Source of the DNA: Fodinibacter sp963707895
GTDB lineage: Bacteria; Actinomycetota; Actinomycetes; Actinomycetales; Dermatophilaceae
NCBI GenBank assembly: GCA_963707895.1
Contig: CAVPRS010000001.1
Span: 124,001 to 188,000 of the forward strand
Length of the DNA: 64,000 nt
Direction of reading: 5' to 3'
Below the pieces are notes generated by a model. The model saw only the letters and a list, made by a program, of their open reading frames with translations. It did not search any database and was not told where the DNA came from. Shown piece by piece: positions 8,339-16,793 of the stretch (the first letter of the stretch is position 1; each line of letters begins with the position of its first letter). The position numbers were made by a program, and so were the translations under genes.

Positions 8339-9352
8339 TCAGAAGGTCTCGTTGAGGGCCTTGATCGGCATCTCGAGCTCGTCGAGCAGGGCCAGGTCCT
8401 CGCGGGGGTCGCGCCCGAGGGTCGTGAGGTAGTTGCCGACGATCACGGCGTTGATGCCGCCGAGCAGGCCCTCGCGGGTCCCGAGGTCGCCCAGGGTCAG
8501 CTCGCGGCCCCCGGCATACCGCAGGATGGTGCGCGGCAGCGCGAGCCGGAACGCGGCGATCGTGCGCAGCGCGTCGGAGGCGTCCATCGGCTCGAGGTCG
8601 CCGAACGGCGTGCCGGGGCGCGGGTTGAGGAAGTTGAGCGGCACCTCGTGCGGCTCGAGCTCGCCGAGCTGGGCCGCGAGCTCGGCGCGCTGCTCGAGGG
8701 ACTCGCCCATGCCGACGAGCCCGCCGCAGCACAGCTCCATCCCCGACTCCTTGACCATGAGGCAGGTGTCCCAGCGCTCGTCGAACGAGTGCGTGGTCAC
8801 GACGTTGGGGAAGTAGGACCGCCCGGCCTCGAGGTTGTGGTTGTAGCGGTGCACGCCCATGTCGACGAGGTCGGCCACCTGCTCGCGCGACAGCATGCCC
8901 AGCGACGCGGCGACGTTGATGTCGACGGCGGCCCGGATGGCGGCCACGCCCTCGCGCATCTGCTCCATCAGCTTGTCGTCGGGGCCGCGCACGGCGGCGA
9001 CGATGCAGAACTCGCTCGCCCCGGTCGCGGCGGTCTGCTTGGCCGCGCGCACCAGCTCGGGGACGTTGAGCCACACCGAGCGCACCGGGCTCGTGAACTG
9101 CCCCGACTGCGAGCAGAAGTGGCAGTCCTCGGGGCAGCCGCCGGTCTTGAGCGACACGATGCCCTCGACCTCGACGCTCGGCCCCTGGTACTTCATCCGC
9201 ACGTCGTGGGCGAGCGCGAGGAGGTCCTGGAGCCGGTCGTCGCCGGTGACGAGCACCTCGAGCACCTGCTCCCGGGTGAGCGGCACCCCGCGGTCGAGCA
9301 CCTGCTCGCGCGCGACGTCGAGGATGTCGGTCCCGGTCACCTGTGCGGTCAT
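8339..9352 (-). CDS. bioB: Biotin synthase
   Basis: 337 residues. Radical-SAM enzyme that inserts sulfur into dethiobiotin. The [4Fe-4S] cysteines are C73, C77 and C80 (GGCPEDCHFC). The barrel shows YNHNLEAGRSYFPNVVTTHS, GMELCCGGLVGMGES and the NFLNPRPGTPF strand; family enzymes keep an Arg in the RTI/ILRYAGGRE region near the auxiliary cluster. It is first in a bioB-bsaP operon and divergent from a PadR gene across 88 nt. No BirA-type operator was recognised in that gap. Confidence 0.95.
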   Translation of the reverse strand: MTAQVTGTDILDVAREQVLDRGVPLTREQVLEVLVTGDDRLQDLLALAHDVRMKYQGPSVEVEGIVSLKTGGCPEDCHFCSQSGQFTSPVRSVWLNVPELVRAAKQTAATGASEFCIVAAVRGPDDKLMEQMREGVAAIRAAVDINVAASLGMLSREQVADLVDMGVHRYNHNLEAGRSYFPNVVTTHSFDERWDTCLMVKESGMELCCGGLVGMGESLEQRAELAAQLGELEPHEVPLNFLNPRPGTPFGDLEPMDASDALRTIAAFRLALPRTILRYAGGRELTLGDLGTREGLLGGINAVIVGNYLTTLGRDPREDLALLDELEMPIKALNETF

Positions 9353-9440
9353 GGTCCTGATTGTTGCGTATGCCGGGTGCGTGGCCGCGAGTGGTTCGAC
9401 CGCCGGTCGCGGGGTGGCGGGCCGTCCCTAGACTGCGCCC

Positions 9441-10088
9441 ATGGCGAGCACCTCGACCCGGATGCTGCTCCTGGGCGCCGTGCAGCTGTTCGAGCCGGTC
9501 AACGGCTACCAGATCCGCCGCGAGCTGGTCTCGTGGCGGGTCGACGAGTGGGCCCACATCAACCCCGGCTCGATCTACTCCGGCCTCGAGACCCTCGCTC
9601 GCGCCGGGCACCTGGCCAGGCACTCGCTCGTCGAGGGCAACCGCAGCGTCACCGTCTACACGACGACCGTCGAGGGGCGCGCCGAGTTCCACCGGCTCTT
9701 CGCCGAGGCGGTGCGCGTGCACGACCGCGGCTCGGCCCGGGGGTTCACGACGGCGCTCTCGCTCGCACCCCTGGTCAGCCGCGAGGTCTTCCTCGCCCTG
9801 CTCCAGGAGCGGCTCGTCGCGGTGGATGCCGTGCTGGCGGAGGGGGAGGCCCTCGCCGCCGCCCCCGCCGAGGCGCTGCCGCCGCACCTGCCGCCACTCG
9901 TCGCCCTGTGGAACGCGCAGGGGCGCACCGAGCGGGAGTGGCTGGTGGGCATGATCGCCTCGCTCCACTCCGGCGACAGCTGGTACGCCGGCGAGACGGC
10001 CGGATGGGCGCCCCCTCCGGACGACCCGGGCTGGGCCATGCAGGCCGACCGCGAGCGCTACCGCCAGGCCCTCGGCCTGAACGACTGA
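9441..10088 (+). CDS. PadR family transcriptional regulator (long form)
   Basis: 215 residues. N-terminal PadR winged helix (RMLLLGAVQLFEPVNGYQIRREL, then PGSIYSGLETLARAGHLARH and a wing ending TVYTTTVEGRAEF), then a long helical C-terminal dimerisation domain typical of PadR subfamily 2. It lies upstream of a second DrrAB-type exporter, separated by 257 nt holding three inverted repeats and a promoter with a palindrome. It probably represses that exporter. Confidence 0.85.
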   Translation: MASTSTRMLLLGAVQLFEPVNGYQIRRELVSWRVDEWAHINPGSIYSGLETLARAGHLARHSLVEGNRSVTVYTTTVEGRAEFHRLFAEAVRVHDRGSARGFTTALSLAPLVSREVFLALLQERLVAVDAVLAEGEALAAAPAEALPPHLPPLVALWNAQGRTEREWLVGMIASLHSGDSWYAGETAGWAPPPDDPGWAMQADRERYRQALGLND

Positions 10089-10101
10089 CCGATCCCCCGG
10101 G

Positions 10102-10267
10102 AGTTGGGTGCTCAAGTGGCTGCTGGGGCGACCGCCTCAGCACCCAACCCTGGGCACGTCGGCGGGGGTGCCAGGTGGCTGCTGGGGCGACCAACTCAGC
10201 ACCCAACCTGGCCACTTTGGCGTTGGGTGCTCAGGTGGCTGCTCGGGCAACCACTTGAGCACCCAGC
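10102..10267 (+). repeat. Intergenic inverted repeats, copies 2-4 of 10 (tandem cluster)
   Basis: Three copies at 10102-10148, 10163-10208 and 10221-10267, all in the same orientation (loop CTGCTGGGGCGA or CTGCTCGGGCAA). Example arms of the third: GTTGGGTGCTCAGGTGG with CCACTTGAGCACCCAGC. Spacing between copies is 12-14 nt. They sit between the PadR stop and the exporter promoter. Confidence 0.88.
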
Positions 10268-10289
10268 TCGGTCGCGAGGCGTCCGCGAC

Positions 10290-10318
10290 TTGACTAACTG
10301 ATCAACATTGATCATCCT
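10290..10318 (+). promoter_or_regulatory. Promoter with palindromic operator before DrrA-like gene
   Basis: TTGACT (10290-10295) and CATCCT (10313-10318) are 17 nt apart. Between them lies a perfect inverted repeat, TGATCAACATTGATCA (10299-10314). A second looser TTGTTCAACCTTGACCAA follows at 10320. A repressor here would occlude RNA polymerase; the upstream PadR protein is the likely ligand-responsive regulator. Inference from position. Confidence 0.5.
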
Positions 10319-10345
10319 ATTGTTCAACCTTGACCAAGGAGGACC

Positions 10346-11311
10346 ATGATCACTGCACGAGGACTCACCCAGACCTTCCAGTCCCGCGCCGGGCGCGAGA
10401 AGACCGAGGTGGTCGCCGTCGACGGCGTCGACCTCGACGTGGCCGAGGGCGAGGTCGTCGCCTTCCTCGGCCCCAACGGCGCCGGCAAGACGACCACGCT
10501 GCGCATCCTCACGACGCTGCTCAAGCCCACCGCCGGCACCGCCACCGTGGCGGGCTTCGACGTCGCGACCCAGGCCGAGGACGTGCGCCGCAGCATCGGC
10601 TACGTCTCGCAGAGCGGCTCGACCGGCAGCGCCACCCGCGCGGGCGAGGAGGTCGTCGACCACGGGATGCTCTACGGGATGAGCGCGGCCGACGCCCGCG
10701 CCCGGGGCCAGCACCTCTTCGAGCAGCTCGACCTCGAGGGGCTGTGGACCCGTCAGCCGCGGGCGATGTCCGGGGGCCAGCGCCGCCGGCTCGACATCGT
10801 CATGGGCCTGATCCACGAGCCGACGCTGGTCTTCCTCGACGAGCCGACCACCGGGCTCGACCCGCAGGCCCGGGCCAACCTGTGGCAGCACATCGCCGAC
10901 CTGCGCACTCGCCGCGGGGCCACCGTCTTCCTCACCACCCACTACCTCGACGAGGCCGACGCCCTGAGCGACCGGATCGTCATCATCGACCACGGCCGGA
11001 TCGTGGCGTCCGACACCGCCGACAACCTCAAGGCAGCGGTGGCCGGCGACCTCGTCGAGCTCGAGATCGCGACGCTCGAGCAGGTGAGCACGGCCGCCGA
11101 GAAGCTAGCCGTCCTCGTGGGCACATCCGACGGTGTCGAGGTCGACGGCCACCAGGTCCGCGGTCGCGTGCGCCAGGCGGGTCGGGCCGTGCCCGGGCTG
11201 CTGCGCGACCTCGACCGCACCGGGGTCGAGCTGACCTCCATCGAGGTGCGCCGGCCCACCCTCGACGACGTCTTCCTCGACCTGACGGGCCGCTCACTCC
11301 GCGAGGCCTGA
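10346..11311 (+). CDS. ABC transporter ATP-binding protein (daunorubicin-resistance type)
   Basis: 321 residues. Walker A GPNGAGKT at 42-49, signature MSGGQRRRLDIVMG, Walker B LVFLDEPTTGLDP and H-loop TTHYLDEAD. The extra 70-residue C-terminal domain (about 245-320) ending RRPTLDDVFLDLTGRSLREA is the DrrA regulatory tail. AAGGAGG lies just before ATG 10346. Pairs with the permease gene 37 nt downstream to export a drug or similar hydrophobic molecule. Confidence 0.92.
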   Translation: MITARGLTQTFQSRAGREKTEVVAVDGVDLDVAEGEVVAFLGPNGAGKTTTLRILTTLLKPTAGTATVAGFDVATQAEDVRRSIGYVSQSGSTGSATRAGEEVVDHGMLYGMSAADARARGQHLFEQLDLEGLWTRQPRAMSGGQRRRLDIVMGLIHEPTLVFLDEPTTGLDPQARANLWQHIADLRTRRGATVFLTTHYLDEADALSDRIVIIDHGRIVASDTADNLKAAVAGDLVELEIATLEQVSTAAEKLAVLVGTSDGVEVDGHQVRGRVRQAGRAVPGLLRDLDRTGVELTSIEVRRPTLDDVFLDLTGRSLREA

Positions 11312-11348
11312 GCGCTCACCCGACCCCTTGACCCCGAAAGGACCGCTC

Positions 11349-12104
11349 ATGACCTTCCTGCGCGAGAGCTCCATCGTGTTCCGCCGCCAGATCCGGATGA
11401 ACCTGCGCAACCCCGCGTGGGTGCTGATCGGGCTGTTGCAGCCGGTGCTGTACCTGTTCCTGTTCGGCCCCCTGCTCAAGCCGATCGCCGCCCAGTTCGA
11501 CTACCCGAACGCCTACACCTTCTTCGTCCCGGGCCTGCTCGTGCAGCTCGGCATCTTCGGCGCCTTCTTCGCCGGCTTCTCGCTGATCGGCGAGTGGCGC
11601 GACGGCGTCATCGAGGCCGAGCGGGTCACCCCGGCCAGCCGCACCGCGCTGCTCATGGGGCGGCTCTGGCGCGACGTGCTCCAGCTGTTCGTGCAGGCCC
11701 TCATCCTGGTCGGCCTCGGCTACCTGATCGGCATGGAGGCGCCGTTCTGGGGCGCGGTGCTCGGCATCGCCCTCACCCTGCTCCTGGGCGGGGCGTGCGC
11801 GGCGTCGTCCAACGCCCTGGCCCTGACGACCAAGAGCGAGGACACCATGGCACCGATCATCAACATGGTGATGATGCCGGTGCTGCTGCTGTCCGGCATC
11901 CTCCTGCCGATGACGCTCGGACCGGAGTGGCTGCAGAAGGTCAGCAACCTGATGCCGACCAAGCACGTCGTGGATGCCGTGCGCAACAGCTTCCTCGGCG
12001 ACTTCACCGTGAGCGCGCTCGGCTGGGGCGTCGCGTGGACCGTCATCCTGCTCGCGGTGTCGCTGTGGTGGGGGACGGCCACCTTCCGCCGCGAGAACGC
12101 CTGA
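11349..12104 (+). CDS. ABC-2 type transporter permease (DrrB family)
   Basis: 251 residues, about six membrane spans, beginning with the amphipathic FRRQIRMNLRNPAWVLIGLLQPVLYLFLFG that marks the DrrB family (two pieces of that stretch are quoted together only in part). The C-terminal half has the ABC-2 signature near MMPVLLLSGILLPMTLGPEWL and VSNLMPTKHVVDAVRN. GAAAGGA at 11334 precedes ATG 11349. Partner of the preceding ATPase. Confidence 0.9.
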   Translation: MTFLRESSIVFRRQIRMNLRNPAWVLIGLLQPVLYLFLFGPLLKPIAAQFDYPNAYTFFVPGLLVQLGIFGAFFAGFSLIGEWRDGVIEAERVTPASRTALLMGRLWRDVLQLFVQALILVGLGYLIGMEAPFWGAVLGIALTLLLGGACAASSNALALTTKSEDTMAPIINMVMMPVLLLSGILLPMTLGPEWLQKVSNLMPTKHVVDAVRNSFLGDFTVSALGWGVAWTVILLAVSLWWGTATFRRENA

Positions 12105-12116
12105 GCCGCAGGGCTG

Positions 12117-12836
12117 TCACTGCAGGAAGCCACCCAGCACGCCGCCGGCGCTCTGGCTCTGGTGCCCGCCCTGCTCCACCGACTCGCTCGGCTGCACGAG
12201 CACGTAGCCCTGGCCGCCGAACGCCATCTGCAGGAGCTCGCCGGTGCCGCCACGCACCATCGAGCCGATGCCTCCGGTGTCGACCCGGATGTTCATCGAC
12301 ACCCCGGCCGTCCACAGCACGACGGCCTGGGCGTCGGCGAAGGTCGGTGCCGAGGCGACGTCGAGGGCCACCGGGTCGCCCTTGGTGGTGACCGCGACGT
12401 AGCCGGTGCCGCGCAGCGAGACGTTGTAGAGGCCTCCGGTCATCGTCGCGCCGCGGGCCTGGATGCGGTGGATGTCCCACTCGATCGAGTTCGAGAACGC
12501 CAGCACGTTGGCCCCGTTGACCGAGACGGCGTCGTTCTCGAGGTACATGACCTGGATCTCGCTGGCGAAGTCGGCGACGAACAGCTCCCCGGAACCGGAG
12601 CACTGCATCATCTTCACGCCCTCGCCGGTGGTCGCCGCCTTGAGCATCTTGCCCAGGCCGCCCGAGCCCTTGTTCACGAAGCGGACGTCGCCCTGGTAGG
12701 CCACCATCGAGCCGGTGCGCGCCCACACCTCGCCGTAGCGCATGTCGATCCGGAGCAGCTTCTTGTTCTGCAGCGAGAAGGGGTCCTGGGTGTCCTTCTC
12801 CTTGAACTCCTGGAACAGCGAGCCGTGGATCGTCAT
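12117..12836 (-). CDS. AIM24 family protein
   Basis: 239 residues of the AIM24/TIGR00266 beta-rich fold: a hydrophobic-strand-rich trefoil-like body with GTGELLQMAFGGQGYVLVQP near the C-terminus. The tail is Gln/Ser/Gly rich (SVEQGGHQSQSAGGVLGGFLQ). The family is named for a yeast mitochondrial protein; the bacterial function is unknown. It ends 12 nt from the convergent DrrB-like gene and is divergent from the following small gene. Confidence 0.85.
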   Translation of the reverse strand: MTIHGSLFQEFKEKDTQDPFSLQNKKLLRIDMRYGEVWARTGSMVAYQGDVRFVNKGSGGLGKMLKAATTGEGVKMMQCSGSGELFVADFASEIQVMYLENDAVSVNGANVLAFSNSIEWDIHRIQARGATMTGGLYNVSLRGTGYVAVTTKGDPVALDVASAPTFADAQAVVLWTAGVSMNIRVDTGGIGSMVRGGTGELLQMAFGGQGYVLVQPSESVEQGGHQSQSAGGVLGGFLQ

Positions 12837-12964
12837 CGCGGTCTGCCACCTCCCGGTCGTGTCCCGGCCACTCGTCCGAGATCTGCGTCCCCAACGCTAG
12901 GCGCAACGACCGGGCCGACCTAGGGTTTCGGGGAGGAGTCAGGTCACCGTCAGGGAGGTCCCCC

Positions 12965-13408
12965 ATGAGCTTTCTCGAACGCGCCAAGGCGGCGGCCAAC
13001 GATCTCGCAGCCAAGGCGGACGCCGAGCTGAAGAAGGCCGGCATCAGCACTCCTGGGGTCTCCACGGGCACCGGCACGTACGGCGCCCCCGGCGCTCCCA
13101 CCGGCCCCGCCGTCCCCGGGGGGTCCGGCTCCGACCGCGCACTGCGCGACCTCGGGGTGCTGGCCTACCTCGAGGCCACCGGCCGGCCGGCGTCCCCCGC
13201 CGAGCGCGAACGGGTACTGGCGACCCTGCGCGAGCTCGAGTCGTCGGGGCGGCTCGGCCCGCTCACCGTGGCTCCCGCGGTGCCCGGCACACCGCCTCCG
13301 CCCCCACCGCCCGGCACCACGCCACCCCCGCCGCCACCGCCGCCACCGCCGCAGGGAACCAGGCCGCCGGGCTCGACGCCGCCACCGCCTCCGCCGAGCT
13401 GGGCCTAG
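12965..13408 (+). CDS. Small protein with polyproline tail
   Basis: 147 residues. N-terminal amphipathic helix (MSFLERAKAAANDLAAKADAE), a Gly/Pro linker, a compact helical middle that resembles the SHOCT-like short helix (ALRDLGVLAYLEATGRPASP, then ERVLATLRELESSGRLGPL), and a C-terminal tail of proline runs broken by Gly, Thr and Arg. GGGAGG precedes the ATG. No enzyme motif; perhaps a membrane-surface adaptor. Its stop overlaps the convergent YqeY-like gene by 4 nt. Confidence 0.65.
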   Translation: MSFLERAKAAANDLAAKADAELKKAGISTPGVSTGTGTYGAPGAPTGPAVPGGSGSDRALRDLGVLAYLEATGRPASPAERERVLATLRELESSGRLGPLTVAPAVPGTPPPPPPPGTTPPPPPPPPPPQGTRPPGSTPPPPPPSWA

Positions 13409-13758
13409 GAGAGCAGCGCCCGCAGCACGTCGGCCTCGGCGCTGACCCGGGCCGCGGCCTCGGGCCTTCCTGCGTCGGCGAGGTGCGCCGCCGACCGGTC
13501 GTGCTCGTCCACCTCGGCCTCGACCACGGCTCGCACGTCGTCGGCCGTCAGCTCGCGGCGCGGTGCGTCCGCGGCACCCGCGCCGATCGCTGCCGCCTCC
13601 ACGGCGCCGGCGCGCGGCACGGTGTCGACCGGCACGGCCTCTGCATTGGCGACGGCCGACAGTGCGGACCGGATGGCGGTCACGGCCACCCGGTCTCGAG
13701 CGCGCATCGCCGCGGTGAGCGCGCTCGCCATCCGGGCGCGCAGGTCGTCGTCGCTCAT
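13405..13758 (-). CDS. GatB/YqeY domain-like protein
   Basis: 117 residues. The start (DDLRARMASALTAAMRARDRVAVTAIRSALSAVANAEAV) follows the YqeY pattern of a basic helix recognising tRNA-like partners, and the C-terminal helical repeat (DVRAVVEAEVDEHDRSAAHL) also fits. YqeY proteins are tRNA amidotransferase-like; the role is not established. It begins in the stop of the M56 gene (ATGA overlap) and so ends the cyd-blaI run. Confidence 0.7.
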   Translation of the reverse strand: MSDDDLRARMASALTAAMRARDRVAVTAIRSALSAVANAEAVPVDTVPRAGAVEAAAIGAGAADAPRRELTADDVRAVVEAEVDEHDRSAAHLADAGRPEAAARVSAEADVLRALLS

Positions 13759-14597
13759 GCCCAGGCCAGCCCGAGCAGCACGAGGGGCAGCGTCACCGTG
13801 ACGGCGGCGTACGAGTAGGCGATGACCGACAGGGCCGGGTGCGGTGGCCCGTCGGCGAGCAGCCGGAGGCGCACCGGCGCCGTCGTGCCGACCCCGAGCG
13901 CGGCCTCCGGCGCCTGGCTCCCGGCGAGCGTCATCAGGGCCCGGGCGGTCGCGAGCTCACCGCTGTGTCGCACCGCCGCCCGGTCGGCGAGCGCCTCGAC
14001 GAGCAGGCGCACCTCGCCGAGAGCCGGAGGGGAGCGCAGCGGCTCCGGCACCGAGCTGTGCACGACCGAGAAGAACTCCAGGAGCAGGTCGTGCCGCCCG
14101 CGCAGGTGGGCCTCCTCGTGCGCGACGACGGCCTCGAGCTGGTCGGGGGGCAGCGCGTCGAGCACGCCCTGCGAGAGGACGACGCGGGACTGCCGGCCGG
14201 GGATGCAGTAGGCGGTGGGCGTGGGGTGCTGGAGGATCCTCATCCGCTGGTCGTGCTGGGCGACGATGTCGACCAGCTCGCGGTGGTCGGTGCGCACCCG
14301 CCGCAGCCTGGTGCCCACCCGGTGCCCGGCCACCAGCAACCGGACCACGACCAGCGCGCTGACCAGCACCGCGGGCACGACCAGCCACAGGTGCGCCATC
14401 GGGTCGTCGTCGCCGACCAGGAGCGGCAGCGCCGCGGGGGCGGCCGCCAGCGCCGCGAGGATGCCGCCGACCGCCACCGCCTGCCAGGCCCACAGGGCCG
14501 ACCGCGGCGCACGCCGAAAGCCCTTCTGCCGGGCCATGAGGCCCGGGGCCACCCACACGAGGAGCACCGCGAGGGCCGCGAGGACGAACGGGATCAC
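13755..14597 (-). CDS. M56 family metallopeptidase (BlaR-like, no sensor domain)
   Basis: About 280 residues from the GTG at 14597 (a TTG at 14636 would add 13). Three or four membrane spans flank the zinc-protease motif HEEAH in VVAHEEAHLRGRHDLLLEF; the downstream EALADRAAVRHSG supplies the third-ligand region. This is the BlaR1/MecR1 protease module without the C-terminal penicillin-binding sensor. Known: such proteases cleave or trigger cleavage of the BlaI partner. It follows blaI, supporting that pairing; the inducing signal is unknown. Confidence 0.85.
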   Translation of the reverse strand: MIPFVLAALAVLLVWVAPGLMARQKGFRRAPRSALWAWQAVAVGGILAALAAAPAALPLLVGDDDPMAHLWLVVPAVLVSALVVVRLLVAGHRVGTRLRRVRTDHRELVDIVAQHDQRMRILQHPTPTAYCIPGRQSRVVLSQGVLDALPPDQLEAVVAHEEAHLRGRHDLLLEFFSVVHSSVPEPLRSPPALGEVRLLVEALADRAAVRHSGELATARALMTLAGSQAPEAALGVGTTAPVRLRLLADGPPHPALSVIAYSYAAVTVTLPLVLLGLAWA

Positions 14598-14675
14598 GCG
14601 CCCAATGGTGACAGGCCGCGACCGTGGACCCGGCAACCGTCCGGACCGACCGCGGAACGGCGTCGCCCGGCGGGG

Positions 14676-15140
14676 TCAGCGGCGGCGGATGATCGAGCGT
14701 CGACCGGTGTTGCTCGAGGTGCCCGGGTCGCCCTCGGCGCGCGCCTCGATCTCGGCCAGCGCAGCCTTGATGTCGTCGAGCTCGTCGTTGGTGGCACCGT
14801 CGAGGAAGTGCAGCAGGGCCGTGCGCCGGTCGGTGACCTCCATGTCGTCGAGGGTGCGGCGCATGGTCTGGGCGGTGAGCGCCTCACGGGTGTCGGCCGG
14901 GAAGTAGCGCCAGGCCCGGCCGTCGCGCTCGCGGGTGACGAGGTCCTTCTTCGAGAGGCGGTCGAGCACGGTCATCACCGTCGTGTAGGCGATCTCGCGC
15001 TCGCCCTCGAACCGGGCGAGCACCTGGCGCACGGTGGCCCCGCCGAACGCCGGGCCGGCCAGCGACGCGGCGTCCCACAGGTGCTCCATGACGACCCGCT
15101 CGAGGTCGCCGAGTCGGGGCGCTGAGGTCGAGTGCGGCAT
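14676..15140 (-). CDS. BlaI/MecI/CopY family transcriptional repressor
   Basis: 154 residues with a winged helix (PRLGDLERVVMEHLWDA, then TTVMTVLDRLSKKDLVTRERDGRAWRYFP) and a C-terminal dimerisation helix pair. Family members bind TACA/TGTA-type dyads and are released when an M56 protease or metal acts. The gene starts 2 nt after the cydC stop and is followed by M56, so it is embedded in the cytochrome bd operon. A dyad resembling its site lies upstream of cydA. Autoregulation of the whole operon is inferred. Confidence 0.9.
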   Translation of the reverse strand: MPHSTSAPRLGDLERVVMEHLWDAASLAGPAFGGATVRQVLARFEGEREIAYTTVMTVLDRLSKKDLVTRERDGRAWRYFPADTREALTAQTMRRTLDDMEVTDRRTALLHFLDGATNDELDDIKAALAEIEARAEGDPGTSSNTGRRSIIRRR

Positions 15141-15142
15141 GG

Positions 15143-16793
15143 CTACTCCTTCGGGGGCGGCGCGGCCGGGTGGCGCGCGCCGAGGTCGAGGACCGTGTCG
15201 AACCGGTCGAGGGCCTCTGGTCGGTGGCTGACCATGACGACGCTGCGGCCGTCAGTCGCAGAGAGTACGTCGTCGAGGACGGCCGTGGCGGTCGCGTGGT
15301 CGAGGTGCGCCGTGGGCTCGTCGAGCAGCACGAGGGGGCGGTCGGCGAGCACGGCACGGGCCACGCCGAGCCGGGCGCGCTCACCACCGGAGAGACCACG
15401 GCCCCCGCTGCCGAGCCGCGTCCCGAGGCCGTCGGGGAGGTCGGCCAGCCAGGGACCGAGGCCCGCGCGGGCGAGTGCCTCGGTGACCGCGGCGTCGTCG
15501 GCGTCGGGGTGGGCCAGGCGCAGGTTGGCCCCGACCGTGGCCGCGAACACGTGCGGCTCGTCGTCGACGAGGGCCACGTGCCGTCGCACGGCATCGATGG
15601 TGAGGTCGTGCACCTCGACGCCGTCGACGGCGTGCCTGCCACGGCTGGGGTCGAGGTGGCGGGCCAGCACCGCGAGCAGCGTGCTCTTGCCCGAGCCGTT
15701 GGGCCCGACGACGGCCACTCGCTGCCCGGGTGTCAGGCGCAGGTCGGTGGGGGCGAGCTGCTCGCCGTGACCGGCCCACGAGGCCGCCGCGCCCTCGAGG
15801 TCGACCCGGTGGCCCGAGATGGGGATGCCGGCGGCCAGCGCGGCGGCGGTGTCGGTCACCGCCGGCTCCTGGTCGAGGAGGGTGTCGAGGCGCGCACCGC
15901 TGCCCTGCGCCCGGACCAGCGAGCGCATCGTGTCGACCAGCGGCGCCAGGGCCTCACCGACGGCGACCGGCACGACCACGAGCAGTGCGGCGACCGCTGC
16001 GCCGGTGTCGGCGGGGTCGACCAGGTAGGCGGCGGCGAGGGTGGCGCCGGCAGTCGCCACGAAGAGGGTGGCGGCCACGAGCGCGCGTCCGCGGCTCTGC
16101 CGGCGCACCGCCCGCCGCAGCGTGTCGTGCGCCTCGGCCAGCCATCCGGCCGCGGTGGCCTGGCCCGCCGATGGCCTGCAGCTCGACGGCCTGCCGCGCC
16201 ACGAGGTCGCTGACCCGCAGCACCTCGCCGCGCGCCTCGAGCAGCTCGTCGCGAGAACGTGACTCGAGCAGCCAGGCCAGCCAGCAGGTGGCGGCCACGG
16301 CGACGAGGAGCCCGGCGAGCACCAGGCCGACAGCGGGGGCGAACCAGGCGGTGAGGAGGACCGCGACCAGCCCCGCCAACGCGCTCGAGATCAGGGGCAC
16401 GGTCACCCGCACCTGCGCCTCGACGACGTCGGTGAGGTCGTCGACGACGCCGGTGAGCACGCTGGACCGCGACCGGCGTCCGAGCCGGGCCGGGGTCAGC
16501 GGCACGAGTGCGGCGTAGACCGAGGTGCGCCGCCCGGCGAGGTCGTCGAGTGCGGCGTCGTGCGACACGAGCCGCTCGAGGTAGCGGAAGAACGGTCGGG
16601 CGATGCCGAAGGTGCGCACGGCGACGATCGCGACCATCAGGGTGAGGATGACCGGCTCCTCGCTCGCGCGCACGATGAGCCAGCCCGACGTGGCGGTGAG
16701 CGCGATGCCGGATGCCGTCGCCGCGCCGCCCAGCAGCCCGCCCAGGATCGTTCGGCGGCTCGGACGCAGCAGGCTCGTGGGTCGGGTGCTCAC
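15143..16793 (-). CDS. cydC: Thiol reductant ABC exporter subunit CydC, frameshifted
   Basis: Half of the heterodimeric CydDC ABC exporter that sends cysteine/glutathione-type thiols out and is needed to assemble cytochrome bd. N-terminal frame: six-helix membrane domain (LLGGAATASGIALTATSGWL, FGIARPFFRYLERL). C-terminal frame: Walker A GPNGSGKST, signature LSGGERARLGVARA, Walker B VLLDEPTAHLD, H-loop SHRPE. The frames switch near 16170, where GGCGGGCC would read GGCGGCC without one G; then about 549 residues are continuous. ATGA overlap with cydD. Confidence 0.9.

Noticed and set aside
10102..10267. CRISPR array from three regular repeats
   Set aside because: Repeats are inverted hairpins separated by only 12-14 nt, with no spacers and no cas genes.
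13755..15140. blaI with M56 peptidase as a beta-lactam resistance locus
   Set aside because: No beta-lactamase or penicillin-binding gene is nearby and the protease has no sensor domain; the genes sit inside the cytochrome bd operon.
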